Shown here piece by piece: positions 8,233-17,246 of a DNA stretch of 64,000 bases (positions within the stretch are counted from its first letter, which is position 1; each line of letters opens with the position of its first letter). The position numbers and the translations under genes were made by a program. Below the pieces are notes generated by a model, which saw only the letters and a program-made list of their open reading frames with translations, had not been told where the DNA came from and searched no databases. Location of the stretch: assembly GCA_965530755.1 (NCBI GenBank), contig CBESNA010000020.1, positions 1-64,000 on the forward strand, read 5' to 3'. Origin of the DNA: SZUA-35 sp965530755. GTDB lineage: Bacteria > Actinomycetota > Acidimicrobiia > Acidimicrobiales > SZUA-35.

Positions 8233-9413
8233 GAAAGATTCCCGGCGGTGAGCTTCTCTTCCTCGGTCCCGGGTGCGAACTCGACCCGGAGAAGCCGCAG
8301 GGCCGAGTGCACCTGATCCCTGTCGACCGTGCAGAGGCGCAGATGCCTGCGGCCGGGATCCCCGTCGAATTCGCTGCGGCCGTGGAGCACTCGCTGATTG
8401 TCGAACGCGATCGCTTCACCAGGGAGCAGCCCGTGTTCCCACTGGAACTCCGAGCTTCGGATCCGGATCGTGAACTCGATCAGTGCGCGGTAGAAGTCGT
8501 CGATCAACTCGGCGGCGAGATCGATCGTGTCCATCGACCGTTCGTGGAAACGGATACCACACACATCGCCGTCACCGTCGACGGCGATGACCGGGGCGTG
8601 AGCCACCATGTGGACGGCCTCGCCCTGATCAACCGACTCAGAACGCCGGCGGATCCACGGCACCGACACCGTCGACAGGAGCTCGAAGGCTTCGGGAGCT
8701 TCGGACCGGATCGCCTCGGCCACGGCGAACCCGTCGACGAGTGTGCTCCGGCCACCGCCGGTCGCGCTCGCTTCGATGCAGTGAAGAATACTGAAACCGG
8801 ACGGGGTGTAGCGGTACGGATCATCGGTGTGGGGATCCATGGCCGCCGTTGACTGCGACATCGTCCACACCTCGGGCTCAGAGATGATGTCGAAGAACCG
8901 ACCGAAGTCGGTCTCACGAACGTGTCCGAGCCGGGAGGCCAACTCTCCGGTTCCTTCTCCCTGCACGCCAGACACAAGGGCAACTCCGTCTGTCGCCACA
9001 GCTTCCAGAAGCTGGAACCAGATCCGGCGGTCCCCGACCGACGAGAAATCGATGACGGCAGGCTCCATGTCGGACCGCCACGTGCGAGCTCTGGCCAGGT
9101 GACGCACGCCGGAACGGTGCTCGTGCAGCCATGTCAGGTCGAACGTCGAATCGTGGCCGTCTGAGAACGTCAGCGACAGACCACCGTCGGCCGATCTCGC
9201 TTGAACGATCGTCAGGTCGGGATCGAGCTCGGCGACCGAGAAGGTCCGGAACGCCGACCGCTTGTCGCCACCGGTGGGACAATTGTCCCGAAGCCACAGG
9301 ACATTGAACGACGCGCGTTCTCCGGTGCTCCACTCGACCGAGACAGCTCGACCTTCCCCGCCCTCAGGGACGTCGACGGCGATCACGGTCGGTACGGCGG
9401 CGAGTGTTGCCAT
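8229..9413 (-). CDS. gamma-butyrobetaine hydroxylase-like Fe(II)/2-oxoglutarate dioxygenase
   Basis: 394 residues with the two-domain layout of BBOX1/trimethyllysine hydroxylase: an N-terminal DUF971-type domain (about 1-100) with VLWLRDNCP, and a C-terminal TauD-type double-stranded beta helix. Iron ligands are H195 and D197 in DPHTDDPY and H344 in RVLHGRSEF, with arginines shortly after for 2-oxoglutarate. In the animal enzymes LRDNC is followed by further zinc-binding cysteines; here it reads CPTGGDKR, so that zinc site is probably absent. AGGGGAGG precedes the ATG by 5 nt. Coupled with the downstream SDR. The family hydroxylates gamma-butyrobetaine to carnitine, but bacterial members also act on other trimethylated amines. 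Confidence 0.85.
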   Translation of the reverse strand: MATLAAVPTVIAVDVPEGGEGRAVSVEWSTGERASFNVLWLRDNCPTGGDKRSAFRTFSVAELDPDLTIVQARSADGGLSLTFSDGHDSTFDLTWLHEHRSGVRHLARARTWRSDMEPAVIDFSSVGDRRIWFQLLEAVATDGVALVSGVQGEGTGELASRLGHVRETDFGRFFDIISEPEVWTMSQSTAAMDPHTDDPYRYTPSGFSILHCIEASATGGGRSTLVDGFAVAEAIRSEAPEAFELLSTVSVPWIRRRSESVDQGEAVHMVAHAPVIAVDGDGDVCGIRFHERSMDTIDLAAELIDDFYRALIEFTIRIRSSEFQWEHGLLPGEAIAFDNQRVLHGRSEFDGDPGRRHLRLCTVDRDQVHSALRLLRVEFAPGTEEEKLTAGNLS

Positions 9414-9532
9414 GGGTACCTCCCCTTTGCTGGTGCCGGGAGAGTACGCGTCCCGAGCGTCGAGCGCACGAGTGACCGGCGCACGACGGGCGCGCCGGCA
9501 CGGGCCGCGTCGTCGATACTGGCTGCGCCAGG

Positions 9533-10120
9533 TCAGTAGTCGATCCCCTTCTTGGCGACGATGCCGTCGTCGAACGCATGCTTGATCTTGGTCATCTCGG
9601 TCACGGTGTGGGCGATGTCGATGATCGGCTCAGGCATGTCGCGACCCGTCAGCACGATGTTGACCTTCTCGGGCCGGCCGAGGATCGTCTGCACGACGTC
9701 ACCGACATCGATCCACTTCCAGGTCATCGCGTAGCTGATCTCGTCCATGATCACGAGGCGGTACTCGCCGCTCTGAATCGTCTTCTTGGCGAACTCCCAG
9801 GCGGCCCGCGCCATCGCCGTGCTCTCGTCGAGATCGCCGGAGTCCCAGGTGAATCCATCACCGGCCGCGAACCAATCGACACCGATCGACCGGGCGACCT
9901 TCTCCTCACCTGTGTTCCAGTCGCCGCTCTTGAGGAACTGCACCACCGCGACGGGCCAGTCGAGGGCGATGGCTCGAAGCATCGTCCCGAACGCCGCTGT
10001 GCTCTTGCCCTTCCCGTGGCCCGTGTTCACGACGACGAGCGACGGCACGGTCTTCAGGCCGGACCGGTCCGGCTTCTCGGTTGGGATGGCGTCGCCACCG
10101 GACGATTGCGTATCAGACAT
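9533..10120 (-). CDS. cobO: cob(I)yrinic acid a,c-diamide adenosyltransferase
   Basis: 195 residues from ATG 10120, chosen for the AAGGGGA ribosome site; a longer frame to 10189 has none. CobO/BtuR transfers the adenosyl group of ATP to cob(I)alamin or its precursors, making the B12 coenzyme. The P-loop reads NTGHGKGKSTAAFG (about 32-45), the family-specific variant, and VIMDEISYAMTWKW and ILTGRD-like NIVLTGRDMPEPI complete the signature. No other cobalamin gene is adjacent, so the protein may serve salvage or act with genes elsewhere. It is divergent from menC with a 77-bp gap. Confidence 0.93.
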   Translation of the reverse strand: MSDTQSSGGDAIPTEKPDRSGLKTVPSLVVVNTGHGKGKSTAAFGTMLRAIALDWPVAVVQFLKSGDWNTGEEKVARSIGVDWFAAGDGFTWDSGDLDESTAMARAAWEFAKKTIQSGEYRLVIMDEISYAMTWKWIDVGDVVQTILGRPEKVNIVLTGRDMPEPIIDIAHTVTEMTKIKHAFDDGIVAKKGIDY

Positions 10121-10197
10121 GGTTCCCCTTGAGGTGGTGAGCGCAGATGGTGCCACCTGGACACCGCGCGGTGGCGAACTGAGCGACAATCATTGCC

Positions 10198-11286
10198 GTG
10201 GAACCTCCGACACGACACATTGCGCCGGCCCGCATCGAGGTTCGCCTGCTCTCACTACCGACGCTTCGCACCCTCGGGACAGCCCACGACAACGACCCGG
10301 CCATCGAGCGCCAGCTCGTTGTCATCGGAATCGAGTCGGCAGACGGGGTGCTCGGTTGGGGCGAGTGTTCTGCACTCAACGCCCCGACGTACACGCACGA
10401 ATGGGCCGAGGACAGTTTCGAGCGTCTCGCCTCCTGGGCCGAAGGAGGAGACGCCCCGAATGCCGCCGACGTTCCGATGACGGCGGCGGCCATCGAGATG
10501 GCGACGCTGGATGCCGAGCTTCGTTCGACCGGACAGTCCCTGGCCTCTTCGATCGGGGCCACCGCATCGCGCGTGATGGCCGGAGCCACCATCGGACTCG
10601 GCCCGATCGGGCGGTCGGTCGATCTGGCCCGCCAGCTGGTCGATCTCGGCTACCGGAAACTCAAGGTGAAGATCGACCCCCATCAGGTCGATGATGTCGC
10701 CCACGCCCTCAGTCATGAGCTGACCGACATCGAGCTCCACGTCGATGCCAATGGTTCGCTCGACGAGAGCCATCTGATGGCCCTGTCGGGTCTGACCTGG
10801 CACGGGGTCACGGCGATCGAGCAACCGTTCGCCGTCGATCGACCTGATCTCGCGGTGGAGCTGATGCTCGGTACGGAGGCAACGATCATCACCGACGAGG
10901 GTGCTCCGACACTGCGGGATGCCGAGCGTCTCCTGGCCGCGTCCGCCGTGCAAGCGGTCGCGATCAAGCCGCCTCGTCTGGGCGGCATCGCAGCAGCTGT
11001 CGAACTGGTCGAGTGGTGCAGACGGTCCGACGTCGGGGTCTCCATCGGCGGGATGCTCGAGTGCGGATTGGGACGCCACGCTCTCACCGCAATCGCAGCG
11101 CTGGACGGATTCACGGTTACGGGCGACCTGTCACCTGCCCGTCAGTGGTTGGCCGCTGACCCCTGGCCGGACGTGGTGATGGCCAACGGGGCGGTCCTCG
11201 TGCCGGCGGGCTCGGGCGTCGCCCCGCTTCCCGATGTCGAACTGCTCGACCGACTCACCCGGCGGAGCGCTGGGCGAAGTCGCTGA
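10198..11286 (+). CDS. menC: o-succinylbenzoate synthase
   Basis: 362 residues from GTG 10198. It dehydrates SHCHC to o-succinylbenzoate in menaquinone synthesis. Enolase-superfamily residues are all present: KLKVK (K156, K158), metal ligands D183 in HVDANGS, E208 in AIEQPF and D233 in ITDEGA, and base K257 in AVAIKPPRLGG. GACAAT lies 7 nt before the GTG, a weak leaderless promoter candidate. The 3' end overlaps the convergent menH end by 32 bp. Some relatives are N-acylamino acid racemases; the surrounding menH, menD, menB, menF and menE genes decide for MenC. Confidence 0.9.
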   Translation: MEPPTRHIAPARIEVRLLSLPTLRTLGTAHDNDPAIERQLVVIGIESADGVLGWGECSALNAPTYTHEWAEDSFERLASWAEGGDAPNAADVPMTAAAIEMATLDAELRSTGQSLASSIGATASRVMAGATIGLGPIGRSVDLARQLVDLGYRKLKVKIDPHQVDDVAHALSHELTDIELHVDANGSLDESHLMALSGLTWHGVTAIEQPFAVDRPDLAVELMLGTEATIITDEGAPTLRDAERLLAASAVQAVAIKPPRLGGIAAAVELVEWCRRSDVGVSIGGMLECGLGRHALTAIAALDGFTVTGDLSPARQWLAADPWPDVVMANGAVLVPAGSGVAPLPDVELLDRLTRRSAGRSR

Positions 11287-12055
11287 TCAGATCGGCGACC
11301 TCGGCGGGACGCTCGCTGTGCACGGCGTGACCACCGTCGACCGAACAGAACGTGCCATCGGGGAGGTCATCGGCCATGCGTTCGCCGATGGCGGTGAACT
11401 TCTTGTCCGCACGCCCGGCGATCACCTGCACCGGAAGCTCGATGCTGCCGAGCAGATGCCACAACGGGAACTGGTTTCCCGTGCCACAGATCCGCAGGCT
11501 TGCAGCGAGTCCTTCCGGTCGGTTCAACAGACGCTCTGAGCGACACGCTGCTTCGAGCGGCAGCGTGTCGAAGAGAGGCAGCGCCAACCAGTCGTCGAGA
11601 AAGGTGACGAGCTCCTCGGACTCGAGCCGCATTGCGAGCAGCTCGTCTGCCTCGACCCGAGTCGCCCGTGCGATCGCATCCTCGATGCCGGGGGTGGCGC
11701 CGATCAGCGTCAACGACTCGATCTGGTCAGGAAAGAGGAGCGCCGCGTGCAGCAGCATGCGACCTCCCATGGAGTAGCCGACGTAGTGTCCCCGGCCACC
11801 GGCTTCGATGATCAAACGAGCCGCATCGATCAGGTCAGATCGATCGTTTGCCGACGCACCGTGTCCAGGGGCGTCGATTCCCAGCACGGACACTGATCGA
11901 CCCTGGGACGCGAACGCCTCCGCCGTCGCTGCGGCGAGCACTCCCAGACACTGGGCGTTTTGAGTGAACCCGTGCACCATCGAGACCCGGAACTCGGCAC
12001 CATCTGACACAGTCCCGGCTTCGGCAAGGTGTTCGATTGCGAGATTCACCTCCAC
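11255..12055 (-). CDS. menH: SHCHC synthase-like alpha/beta hydrolase
   Basis: 266 residues. MenH eliminates pyruvate from SEPHCHC to give SHCHC. The alpha/beta-hydrolase triad is visible: nucleophile serine in VGYSMGGRM, aspartate in IAGRADKKF and histidine in DGGHAVHSERP. MVHGFTQNA forms the oxyanion-hole loop and GYSMGGR is the MenH-type elbow. Start taken at GTG 12055; GTG 12049 is equally possible. Convergent with menC (32-bp overlap) and divergent from menD. Alpha/beta hydrolases are easily misassigned; position between menC and menD is the main reason for the name. Confidence 0.85.
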   Translation of the reverse strand: MEVNLAIEHLAEAGTVSDGAEFRVSMVHGFTQNAQCLGVLAAATAEAFASQGRSVSVLGIDAPGHGASANDRSDLIDAARLIIEAGGRGHYVGYSMGGRMLLHAALLFPDQIESLTLIGATPGIEDAIARATRVEADELLAMRLESEELVTFLDDWLALPLFDTLPLEAACRSERLLNRPEGLAASLRICGTGNQFPLWHLLGSIELPVQVIAGRADKKFTAIGERMADDLPDGTFCSVDGGHAVHSERPAEVADLISDFAQRSAG

Positions 12056-12097
12056 AGGATGCCCTGCCCGTGGTCACCGGTGTGGTTCTCTTGTGCG

Positions 12098-13765
12098 GTG
12101 ACGACCACGGCCACCGCCACCTTCTGCGCAACCCTCACCGATCAGTGGGCACAGATGGGCACGACCGACGCATTCATCGCTCCTGGCTCGAGGTCGACGC
12201 CGCTGGCCCTTGCGTTGGTCGCCGATCGGCGCATCACCACCCATGTGGTCCACGACGAGCGCTCCGCCTCGTTTGCCTGCCTCGGCCACGGCCTCGCCAC
12301 GGGACGGCCTGCGGTGCTGCTCTGCACCAGCGGTACTGCCGCAACACACTTTCACGGCGCCGTTGCCGAGGCCGATGCCTCGCGGGTACCGATGCTGGTC
12401 TGCACGGCCGATCGGCCCCCCGAATTGTGGGGAATCGGGGCGCCACAGACCATCGACCAGACCGATCTCTACGGCGAAGCCGTCCGGGGATTCCTCGAAC
12501 CGGGCCCACCGGACGATCCCGGCGTCGATCCGGCAGGCTGGCGACCGATGGCCGCCGATGCCTGGATGGCCGCCACAGGTGCAGACACGAACCTTCCGGG
12601 TCCCGTTCATCTGAACCTCAGCTTTCGCGACCCGCTCGTCGGTCGATCGGGCAGCCTGCCGCCGCCGCTCTCTCTCGCCTCGCCGGATGATTCCGGCGAC
12701 GACGTTCCCGGCCCGCCGGTACCCGATCTCGATCTCCCCGAGCGTGGCGTGATCGTGGCCGGTCGTTCCGGCGCCGACCCGGCTCATGCCCATGCCCTCG
12801 CCGCAGCGCTCGGGTGGCCCGTCCTCGCTGATCCACGATCGGGTTGTCGCATCCCGGGTCAATCGATCACCCGGTTCGATTCGCTGCTCCGGTCGGCGAC
12901 GTTCGCCGCATCAGTCCGGCCGCAGATGATCATCCGCATCGGGGAACCGCCGGCCAGCAAGGCGCTGAGCCAGTGGATCACCGCTTCTGCCGCCGAGGGA
13001 GCCGCCGTGATCGCGCTGACCGACGGCGGTCAGTTGATCGACCCGGAACGAGTGGCGACCGCCGTGATGTCCGTCGAGTCTGCTCTGCCGCGCCTGGTTG
13101 CGGTGGCCCAGGCGAGCACGCCGCCTGCCGGCTCCTACCTCGGCGACTGGCTGGCGGCCGAAGGCGCAGCCCAACTGGTGATCGACAACGCTCTCGACCG
13201 CGGCGTGTCGGAGCCCTCGATCGCCAGAGCCGTCACGGCCCAGCTCCCCGCCGGGGCGGCGCTGGTTGTCTCCTCGTCCATGCCGATTCGCGACGTCGAG
13301 TGGTACGGAACAGCACGGGGCGACATCGAGGTGTACGCCAATCGAGGGGCGAACGGCATCGACGGTGTCACCTCGACAGCCATCGGCATCGCCCTGACCG
13401 GTCGGCCGACAACACTGCTCATCGGGGACGTCGCCTTCCTACACGACACCAATGCCCTCATCGCACTTCGCAGTCGTTCCCTCGACCTCACGATCGTCGT
13501 GATCGACAACGACGGAGGCGGGATCTTCTCGTTCCTGCCCCAGCACGAGATCCTGGCTGCCGCTGACTACGAGCTCCTGTTCGGCACGCCACACGACACC
13601 GACCTGGCGATGCTGTGCCAGGCGCACGGCATCGAGACCTCGACGTGGAAGGGCGAACTGGGCGAGATCAGCGGCGTGCGTGTCGTGATCGCACGGACGG
13701 ACCGGACCGAGAACCTCGCGCTTCATGGTGCACTGGTGACCGCGGTGATCGACGCCATCGCTTGA
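12098..13765 (+). CDS. menD: SEPHCHC synthase (thiamine-dependent)
   Basis: 555 residues from GTG 12098, which gives VTTTATATFCATLTDQWAQ, the usual MenD beginning; an open frame upstream (ATG 12059, GTG 12029) would overlap the start of menH. MenD adds 2-oxoglutarate-derived succinic semialdehyde to isochorismate. Conserved parts: APGSRSTPLALAL for isochorismate binding, the thiamine-activating glutamate in HDERSASFACLG, and the diphosphate/magnesium segment running from LLIGDVAFLHDTNAL to VIDNDGGGIFSFLPQ. NRGANGIDGVTSTAIG is also diagnostic. Neighbours menC and menH supply the following steps. Confidence 0.93.
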   Translation: MTTTATATFCATLTDQWAQMGTTDAFIAPGSRSTPLALALVADRRITTHVVHDERSASFACLGHGLATGRPAVLLCTSGTAATHFHGAVAEADASRVPMLVCTADRPPELWGIGAPQTIDQTDLYGEAVRGFLEPGPPDDPGVDPAGWRPMAADAWMAATGADTNLPGPVHLNLSFRDPLVGRSGSLPPPLSLASPDDSGDDVPGPPVPDLDLPERGVIVAGRSGADPAHAHALAAALGWPVLADPRSGCRIPGQSITRFDSLLRSATFAASVRPQMIIRIGEPPASKALSQWITASAAEGAAVIALTDGGQLIDPERVATAVMSVESALPRLVAVAQASTPPAGSYLGDWLAAEGAAQLVIDNALDRGVSEPSIARAVTAQLPAGAALVVSSSMPIRDVEWYGTARGDIEVYANRGANGIDGVTSTAIGIALTGRPTTLLIGDVAFLHDTNALIALRSRSLDLTIVVIDNDGGGIFSFLPQHEILAAADYELLFGTPHDTDLAMLCQAHGIETSTWKGELGEISGVRVVIARTDRTENLALHGALVTAVIDAIA

Positions 13766-13795
13766 TCATCGGTTCTGGCGATCAGCGCGCACCGC

Positions 13796-15832
13796 TCATT
13801 CGGGAGTGGCGCCGACTGAGGTCGCAGTCCGGAGTCTCGCGCGCCACGATCTTCTCGATCGCCGTTCCGGCGACCCCGCTGTGGCGAGAGCGGAGTCCGT
13901 CCGCAGAGCAAGCCGGACCACGTCGATGAATTCGAGCTCCGATTCGCGGCAATCGCCGTCTGCGTACATGGCTGCTTCCATGCCGTCGAGGGCACGGTCG
14001 TGATCGTCCGGATCGAGCCCGGTCAACTTGTCGAGAGCGCGCTCGAGTCCGGCGAGCTTGCCCGGTCGGCGGGCGTGCAGCCCGATGAGGTCTGCCTTCG
14101 CGACGCCGACGGCGAAAGCGGTAGCGGCATCGCCACCGCCGATGGCGGTGAGGAACCCGAGCGCAACGGCGTATTCGTTTCGCAACCGTTCGAGCGGGCG
14201 ACGCTTCGTGGACGTGGCGGTAGCCGCGCCGAGTCGGCCCAGAATGCGTCGACGAAGCATCCAATGATCGAGCTCGCGATCTGCCCGGAGCGGAGCGACC
14301 ACACCAGCTGCGAACGAGGCTTCGCTCCCATTCGAGGCGACCAGTGCCCGACACGCGTTTTCAGCTGCAGCTCGACGCTGTTCACCGGTCATCGATAGGA
14401 CCGCCTCGACCTGGGCGAGGACGGCCTCGACCGAACAGCCCTCCGGGACGCTTGCCGCGGTCGGGCTGACCGCTGCCGTGTGATGGGTCAACGCGGCCAA
14501 GAGCGATCGTGCCCGGTTCGCTTCCATCGCCGGCCGAGCCGACGTGAGTTCCTCGAACACGGCGAGCCCCGCCACTGGGGTCAGCAGGCCGGTTCCCACA
14601 TCGGGTAGACCGAGTCGAGCCCCAGCCGGGCCGAGCAAGCCCACGTCGACCAGCCCGGCCAGCGGCGCGGTGAGGGCGTCGAAGGCCGGCGCCAACGGCG
14701 AGGCGGTCCCGTTGCTCATCGGCACCGACGGCGACGGAATCGGGCCGTCCGGCGACACGTGGTCGCTGGTGTCCGGCTTCAGCCAGTCCCCCACCCAGTT
14801 CGGATCGATCCGGTGGACCCGGAGCGTGAGATCTGGGTGCAGACCTCCGCGACGACGGCCGCCCGCATCGACCATGAAGAGATGGTTCATCGAACGGGCG
14901 CGGCGGTGCCGGATCAGCCCCTTCGCAGGGTGACCGCCGACTCGTCGCAGCGCGTCTCGCATCGGTTCGCTCTGACGAAGCAGTTCGATGGCCGTGGCAT
15001 CGGCAAGCAGTTCATGACGTCGAGCGACCGAGCGTTGCACCTTGTTCGAGAGCCACACTCCCACCCAACCGACGGCGTAGAGAAGCGACCCGGCGACGAA
15101 GAGCGGGACGAAGACGCCTTCGTCGCCATCGGCCGTGTCCGTTGTCTTGGATCCCTCGATCCAGTCCTCGCCAACCATGGCGAGGCCGGCAACACCGGTC
15201 ACCAATCCCATGAGTCGGAGGTTGAGTCGCGCATCGCCGTGGAACACATGCGACATCGCCTGCGCGGCGACCGCTTGGAGTTCCTCGCGCCGCAAGTCTG
15301 AGAGCGCTCCGCTGGTGACACCGATGGCTGTCGTCTCGTCGGTCCATCCGGCGTTGAACGCATTGATCGATGTGTGACCATCGAGGACGAACACCGCAGG
15401 CGTCGTGCGCCGAGCGGCGATCGCCATCTCGGCGACAGCGTTGACGAAGCGGCGCTCCGCCGGGTCTGCACTTCGAGCATCGATGCATCGACCACCGAGT
15501 GAACGTGCGATACCGAGGCCGCCGTGAGCGATCAGCGCCCGCTCGCGCGAGCGGCTGACCCATGCGATGACTCCAGCCACCAACACGAAGACGACGAAGA
15601 AGACCCACCCCCAGGGGGTTCGGTTCGACAGCACCTCGGATTCGGTCAGCTCGCGACCTTGATCCGAAGCCTGGTCGGCGGCGAAGAGTTCGACCAGGAT
15701 CAACGTCGCCCAGGTGGTTGCCGTTACCACTGCCGCGGCCGTCGCCGCGACGACGCCGATGATGACGGCGAAGACGAACAGCAGATTGCGGTTCTCGTCC
15801 TTGGCGTCGGCCTGGAGCCGGAGATAGTCCAT
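13796..15832 (-). CDS. M48-type peptidase homologue with degenerate active site
   Basis: 678 residues. Two N-terminal membrane helices (about 18-48 and 74-93), then an M48-like domain. The normal zinc motif HExxH is replaced by QAMSH (residues 191-195, in AVAAQAMSHVFHGD): the first histidine and the catalytic glutamate are gone, the second histidine remains, and the third ligand E274 in RRHELLADATA is kept. It should therefore not be a working protease. Further hydrophobic segments at about 206-222 and 242-262 and a long soluble C-terminal region (about 330-678), helical and rich in alanine and arginine, follow. It lies 29 bp after lemA, matching the common LemA/HtpX-like pair. Role inferred: a membrane scaffold or pseudo-protease partner of LemA. 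Confidence 0.82.
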   Translation of the reverse strand: MDYLRLQADAKDENRNLLFVFAVIIGVVAATAAAVVTATTWATLILVELFAADQASDQGRELTESEVLSNRTPWGWVFFVVFVLVAGVIAWVSRSRERALIAHGGLGIARSLGGRCIDARSADPAERRFVNAVAEMAIAARRTTPAVFVLDGHTSINAFNAGWTDETTAIGVTSGALSDLRREELQAVAAQAMSHVFHGDARLNLRLMGLVTGVAGLAMVGEDWIEGSKTTDTADGDEGVFVPLFVAGSLLYAVGWVGVWLSNKVQRSVARRHELLADATAIELLRQSEPMRDALRRVGGHPAKGLIRHRRARSMNHLFMVDAGGRRRGGLHPDLTLRVHRIDPNWVGDWLKPDTSDHVSPDGPIPSPSVPMSNGTASPLAPAFDALTAPLAGLVDVGLLGPAGARLGLPDVGTGLLTPVAGLAVFEELTSARPAMEANRARSLLAALTHHTAAVSPTAASVPEGCSVEAVLAQVEAVLSMTGEQRRAAAENACRALVASNGSEASFAAGVVAPLRADRELDHWMLRRRILGRLGAATATSTKRRPLERLRNEYAVALGFLTAIGGGDAATAFAVGVAKADLIGLHARRPGKLAGLERALDKLTGLDPDDHDRALDGMEAAMYADGDCRESELEFIDVVRLALRTDSALATAGSPERRSRRSWRARLRTATSVGATPE

Positions 15833-15861
15833 GACAGGACCAACCGTCGCTGAATCGACGA

Positions 15862-16452
15862 TCAGTTGAAGGTCACCTCGACGCGGTCGCGAGCTTCGTC
15901 AGAGACCGTCTCGAGGTAGGCGAACGGGCCGAACCCGGTGACCTTGGCCACGGCGATCTGGGGAAACGACTGACGGTAGGTCTCGTAGATTCGCGTCTCG
16001 TCGTTGTAGGCCTGACGGGCGAACGACACACGATTCTCGGTGTTGCGGACTTCTTCGGTCAGCTCGGACATCGTCCGGTCGGCCTTGAGCTCGGGATACT
16101 GCTCCGAGACGGCGAGCAAACGACCGAGCGCAGAGCCGAGCGATCCGTCGGCCTTGGACAGGCTACGAACGGCCTCGACGTTGCTCGGGTCGCCCGCGAC
16201 CTCGATGCGGGCCTGGGTCGCTGATGCGCGTGCCTCGATGACCTCGGTCAGCGTGTCCTGCTCATGGGTGAGGTAGCGCTGCGCAACGTTGACCAGATTC
16301 GGGATCAGGTCATAGCGACGTTCGAGCTGCACATCGATCTGTGAGAACGCAGTGCGGGTGCGCTCACGTAGCGACGTGAGCCGGTTGTAGACCGACACGC
16401 CGACGGCGATGACGACGGCGGCAATGGCCAGGGCAACGATGATTCCGAACAT
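15862..16452 (-). CDS. lemA: LemA family protein
   Basis: 196 residues. An N-terminal membrane helix (IIVALAIAAVVIAVGVSVYN, about 4-23) is followed by the LemA helical domain with NRLTSLRERTRTAFSQIDVQ, RRYDLIPNLVNVAQRYLTHE and ENRVSFARQAYNDETRIYE, all family signatures. LemA proteins have one short periplasmic end and a large helical part; their molecular role is unclear, but they are very often encoded next to M48 peptidases, as here. AAAGGA lies 12 nt upstream of the ATG. First gene of the lemA / M48-like pair. Confidence 0.93.
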   Translation of the reverse strand: MFGIIVALAIAAVVIAVGVSVYNRLTSLRERTRTAFSQIDVQLERRYDLIPNLVNVAQRYLTHEQDTLTEVIEARASATQARIEVAGDPSNVEAVRSLSKADGSLGSALGRLLAVSEQYPELKADRTMSELTEEVRNTENRVSFARQAYNDETRIYETYRQSFPQIAVAKVTGFGPFAYLETVSDEARDRVEVTFN

Positions 16453-16546
16453 GGTTGGGGAGGTGTCCTTTCAGGTGCACTCACAACGCACGTCGGCACC
16501 GGACCGGTTCCGCTTGAGTGGTTCCGAGGGCGCGAAGGGTCCCTAA

Positions 16547-16564
16547 GGCCCATCCCAATGGGCC
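16547..16564 (-). terminator. hairpin downstream of the enoyl-CoA hydratase gene
   Basis: GGCCCAT-CCCA-ATGGGCC is a perfect 7-bp stem with a 4-nt loop, 15 bp beyond the stop of the minus-strand gene ending at 16579. The downstream tail on that strand (TTAGGG) has no T-run, so it is at best a weak or factor-assisted terminator. Confidence 0.4.
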
Positions 16565-16578
16565 GTTCGGCCCAGTGA

Positions 16579-17238
16579 TCAGGGTCTGAGGAGTTCGAGG
16601 ACCGGCGCGTAGAGCCGCCGCTTGAGAACCGCGAGGGGCTCGCCTGCCGTGGCTTTCAGGCTGTCGGCCAAGGCGATGGCATCTGACAGTACGGAGGCCT
16701 CGGCCGCGAGTGCGTCGACGATGTGGTTGCTGAGCGCCTCCGGCCCGTTGAACCGATGCGCTTGGGTGACGGCCTTGTGTGCGGTGTGCGGGTCGAGCCG
16801 CGCCTGCACGATGGCGCCCATGCCGGGCGTGAGATCCATTCCGAGCAGCACTTCATTGACACACCAGAAACCGCGGTCATCGCGCATCACCCGCTGGTCG
16901 AAGGCGAGAACGAACATCGCTCCGCCGGCGAATGCGTGACCGTTTACGGCAGCCACCGTCGGGAAGGGTGCCTCGAGGATGCGAGCCCAGAGGCGGGTGA
17001 CGTCGGCAATGAAACCGAACATGTCCTCCTCAGACGTCGCCAGCCAGTCGAGGTCGAGACCATTCGAGAAGAACTTGCCTTCACCAACGGTCACCATCGC
17101 TTTCGGTCCCTCAGCAGCGTCGATCTCGTCGAGGCAGGCATGGAACGCGTCGACCGACGAGCGGTTGAAACGATTCTCCTTGTCGGTCATCGCAATCACG
17201 AAGACGTCGCCATCACGGGTCATTGCGGGAAAGGCCAT
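16579..17238 (-). CDS. enoyl-CoA hydratase/isomerase family protein
   Basis: 219 residues from ATG 17238; the open frame upstream lies within the preceding gene and was dropped (ATG 17223 also possible). Crotonase fold: FFSNGLDLDWL corresponds to the CoA-binding region with the first oxyanion-hole residue, and AAVNGHAFAGGAMFVLAFD to the second, where GHAFAGGAM has the usual glycine pair. It is short for the family and lacks the usual catalytic glutamate pair as far as can be seen: the segment after FWCVNEVLLGMDL has one glutamate. Isomerase activity of the peroxisomal delta3,delta2 type is plausible. The gene begins 8 bp after the kinase-like gene and is probably co-transcribed. Confidence 0.8.
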   Translation of the reverse strand: MAFPAMTRDGDVFVIAMTDKENRFNRSSVDAFHACLDEIDAAEGPKAMVTVGEGKFFSNGLDLDWLATSEEDMFGFIADVTRLWARILEAPFPTVAAVNGHAFAGGAMFVLAFDQRVMRDDRGFWCVNEVLLGMDLTPGMGAIVQARLDPHTAHKAVTQAHRFNGPEALSNHIVDALAAEASVLSDAIALADSLKATAGEPLAVLKRRLYAPVLELLRP

Positions 17239-17246
17239 CGGAGCAT

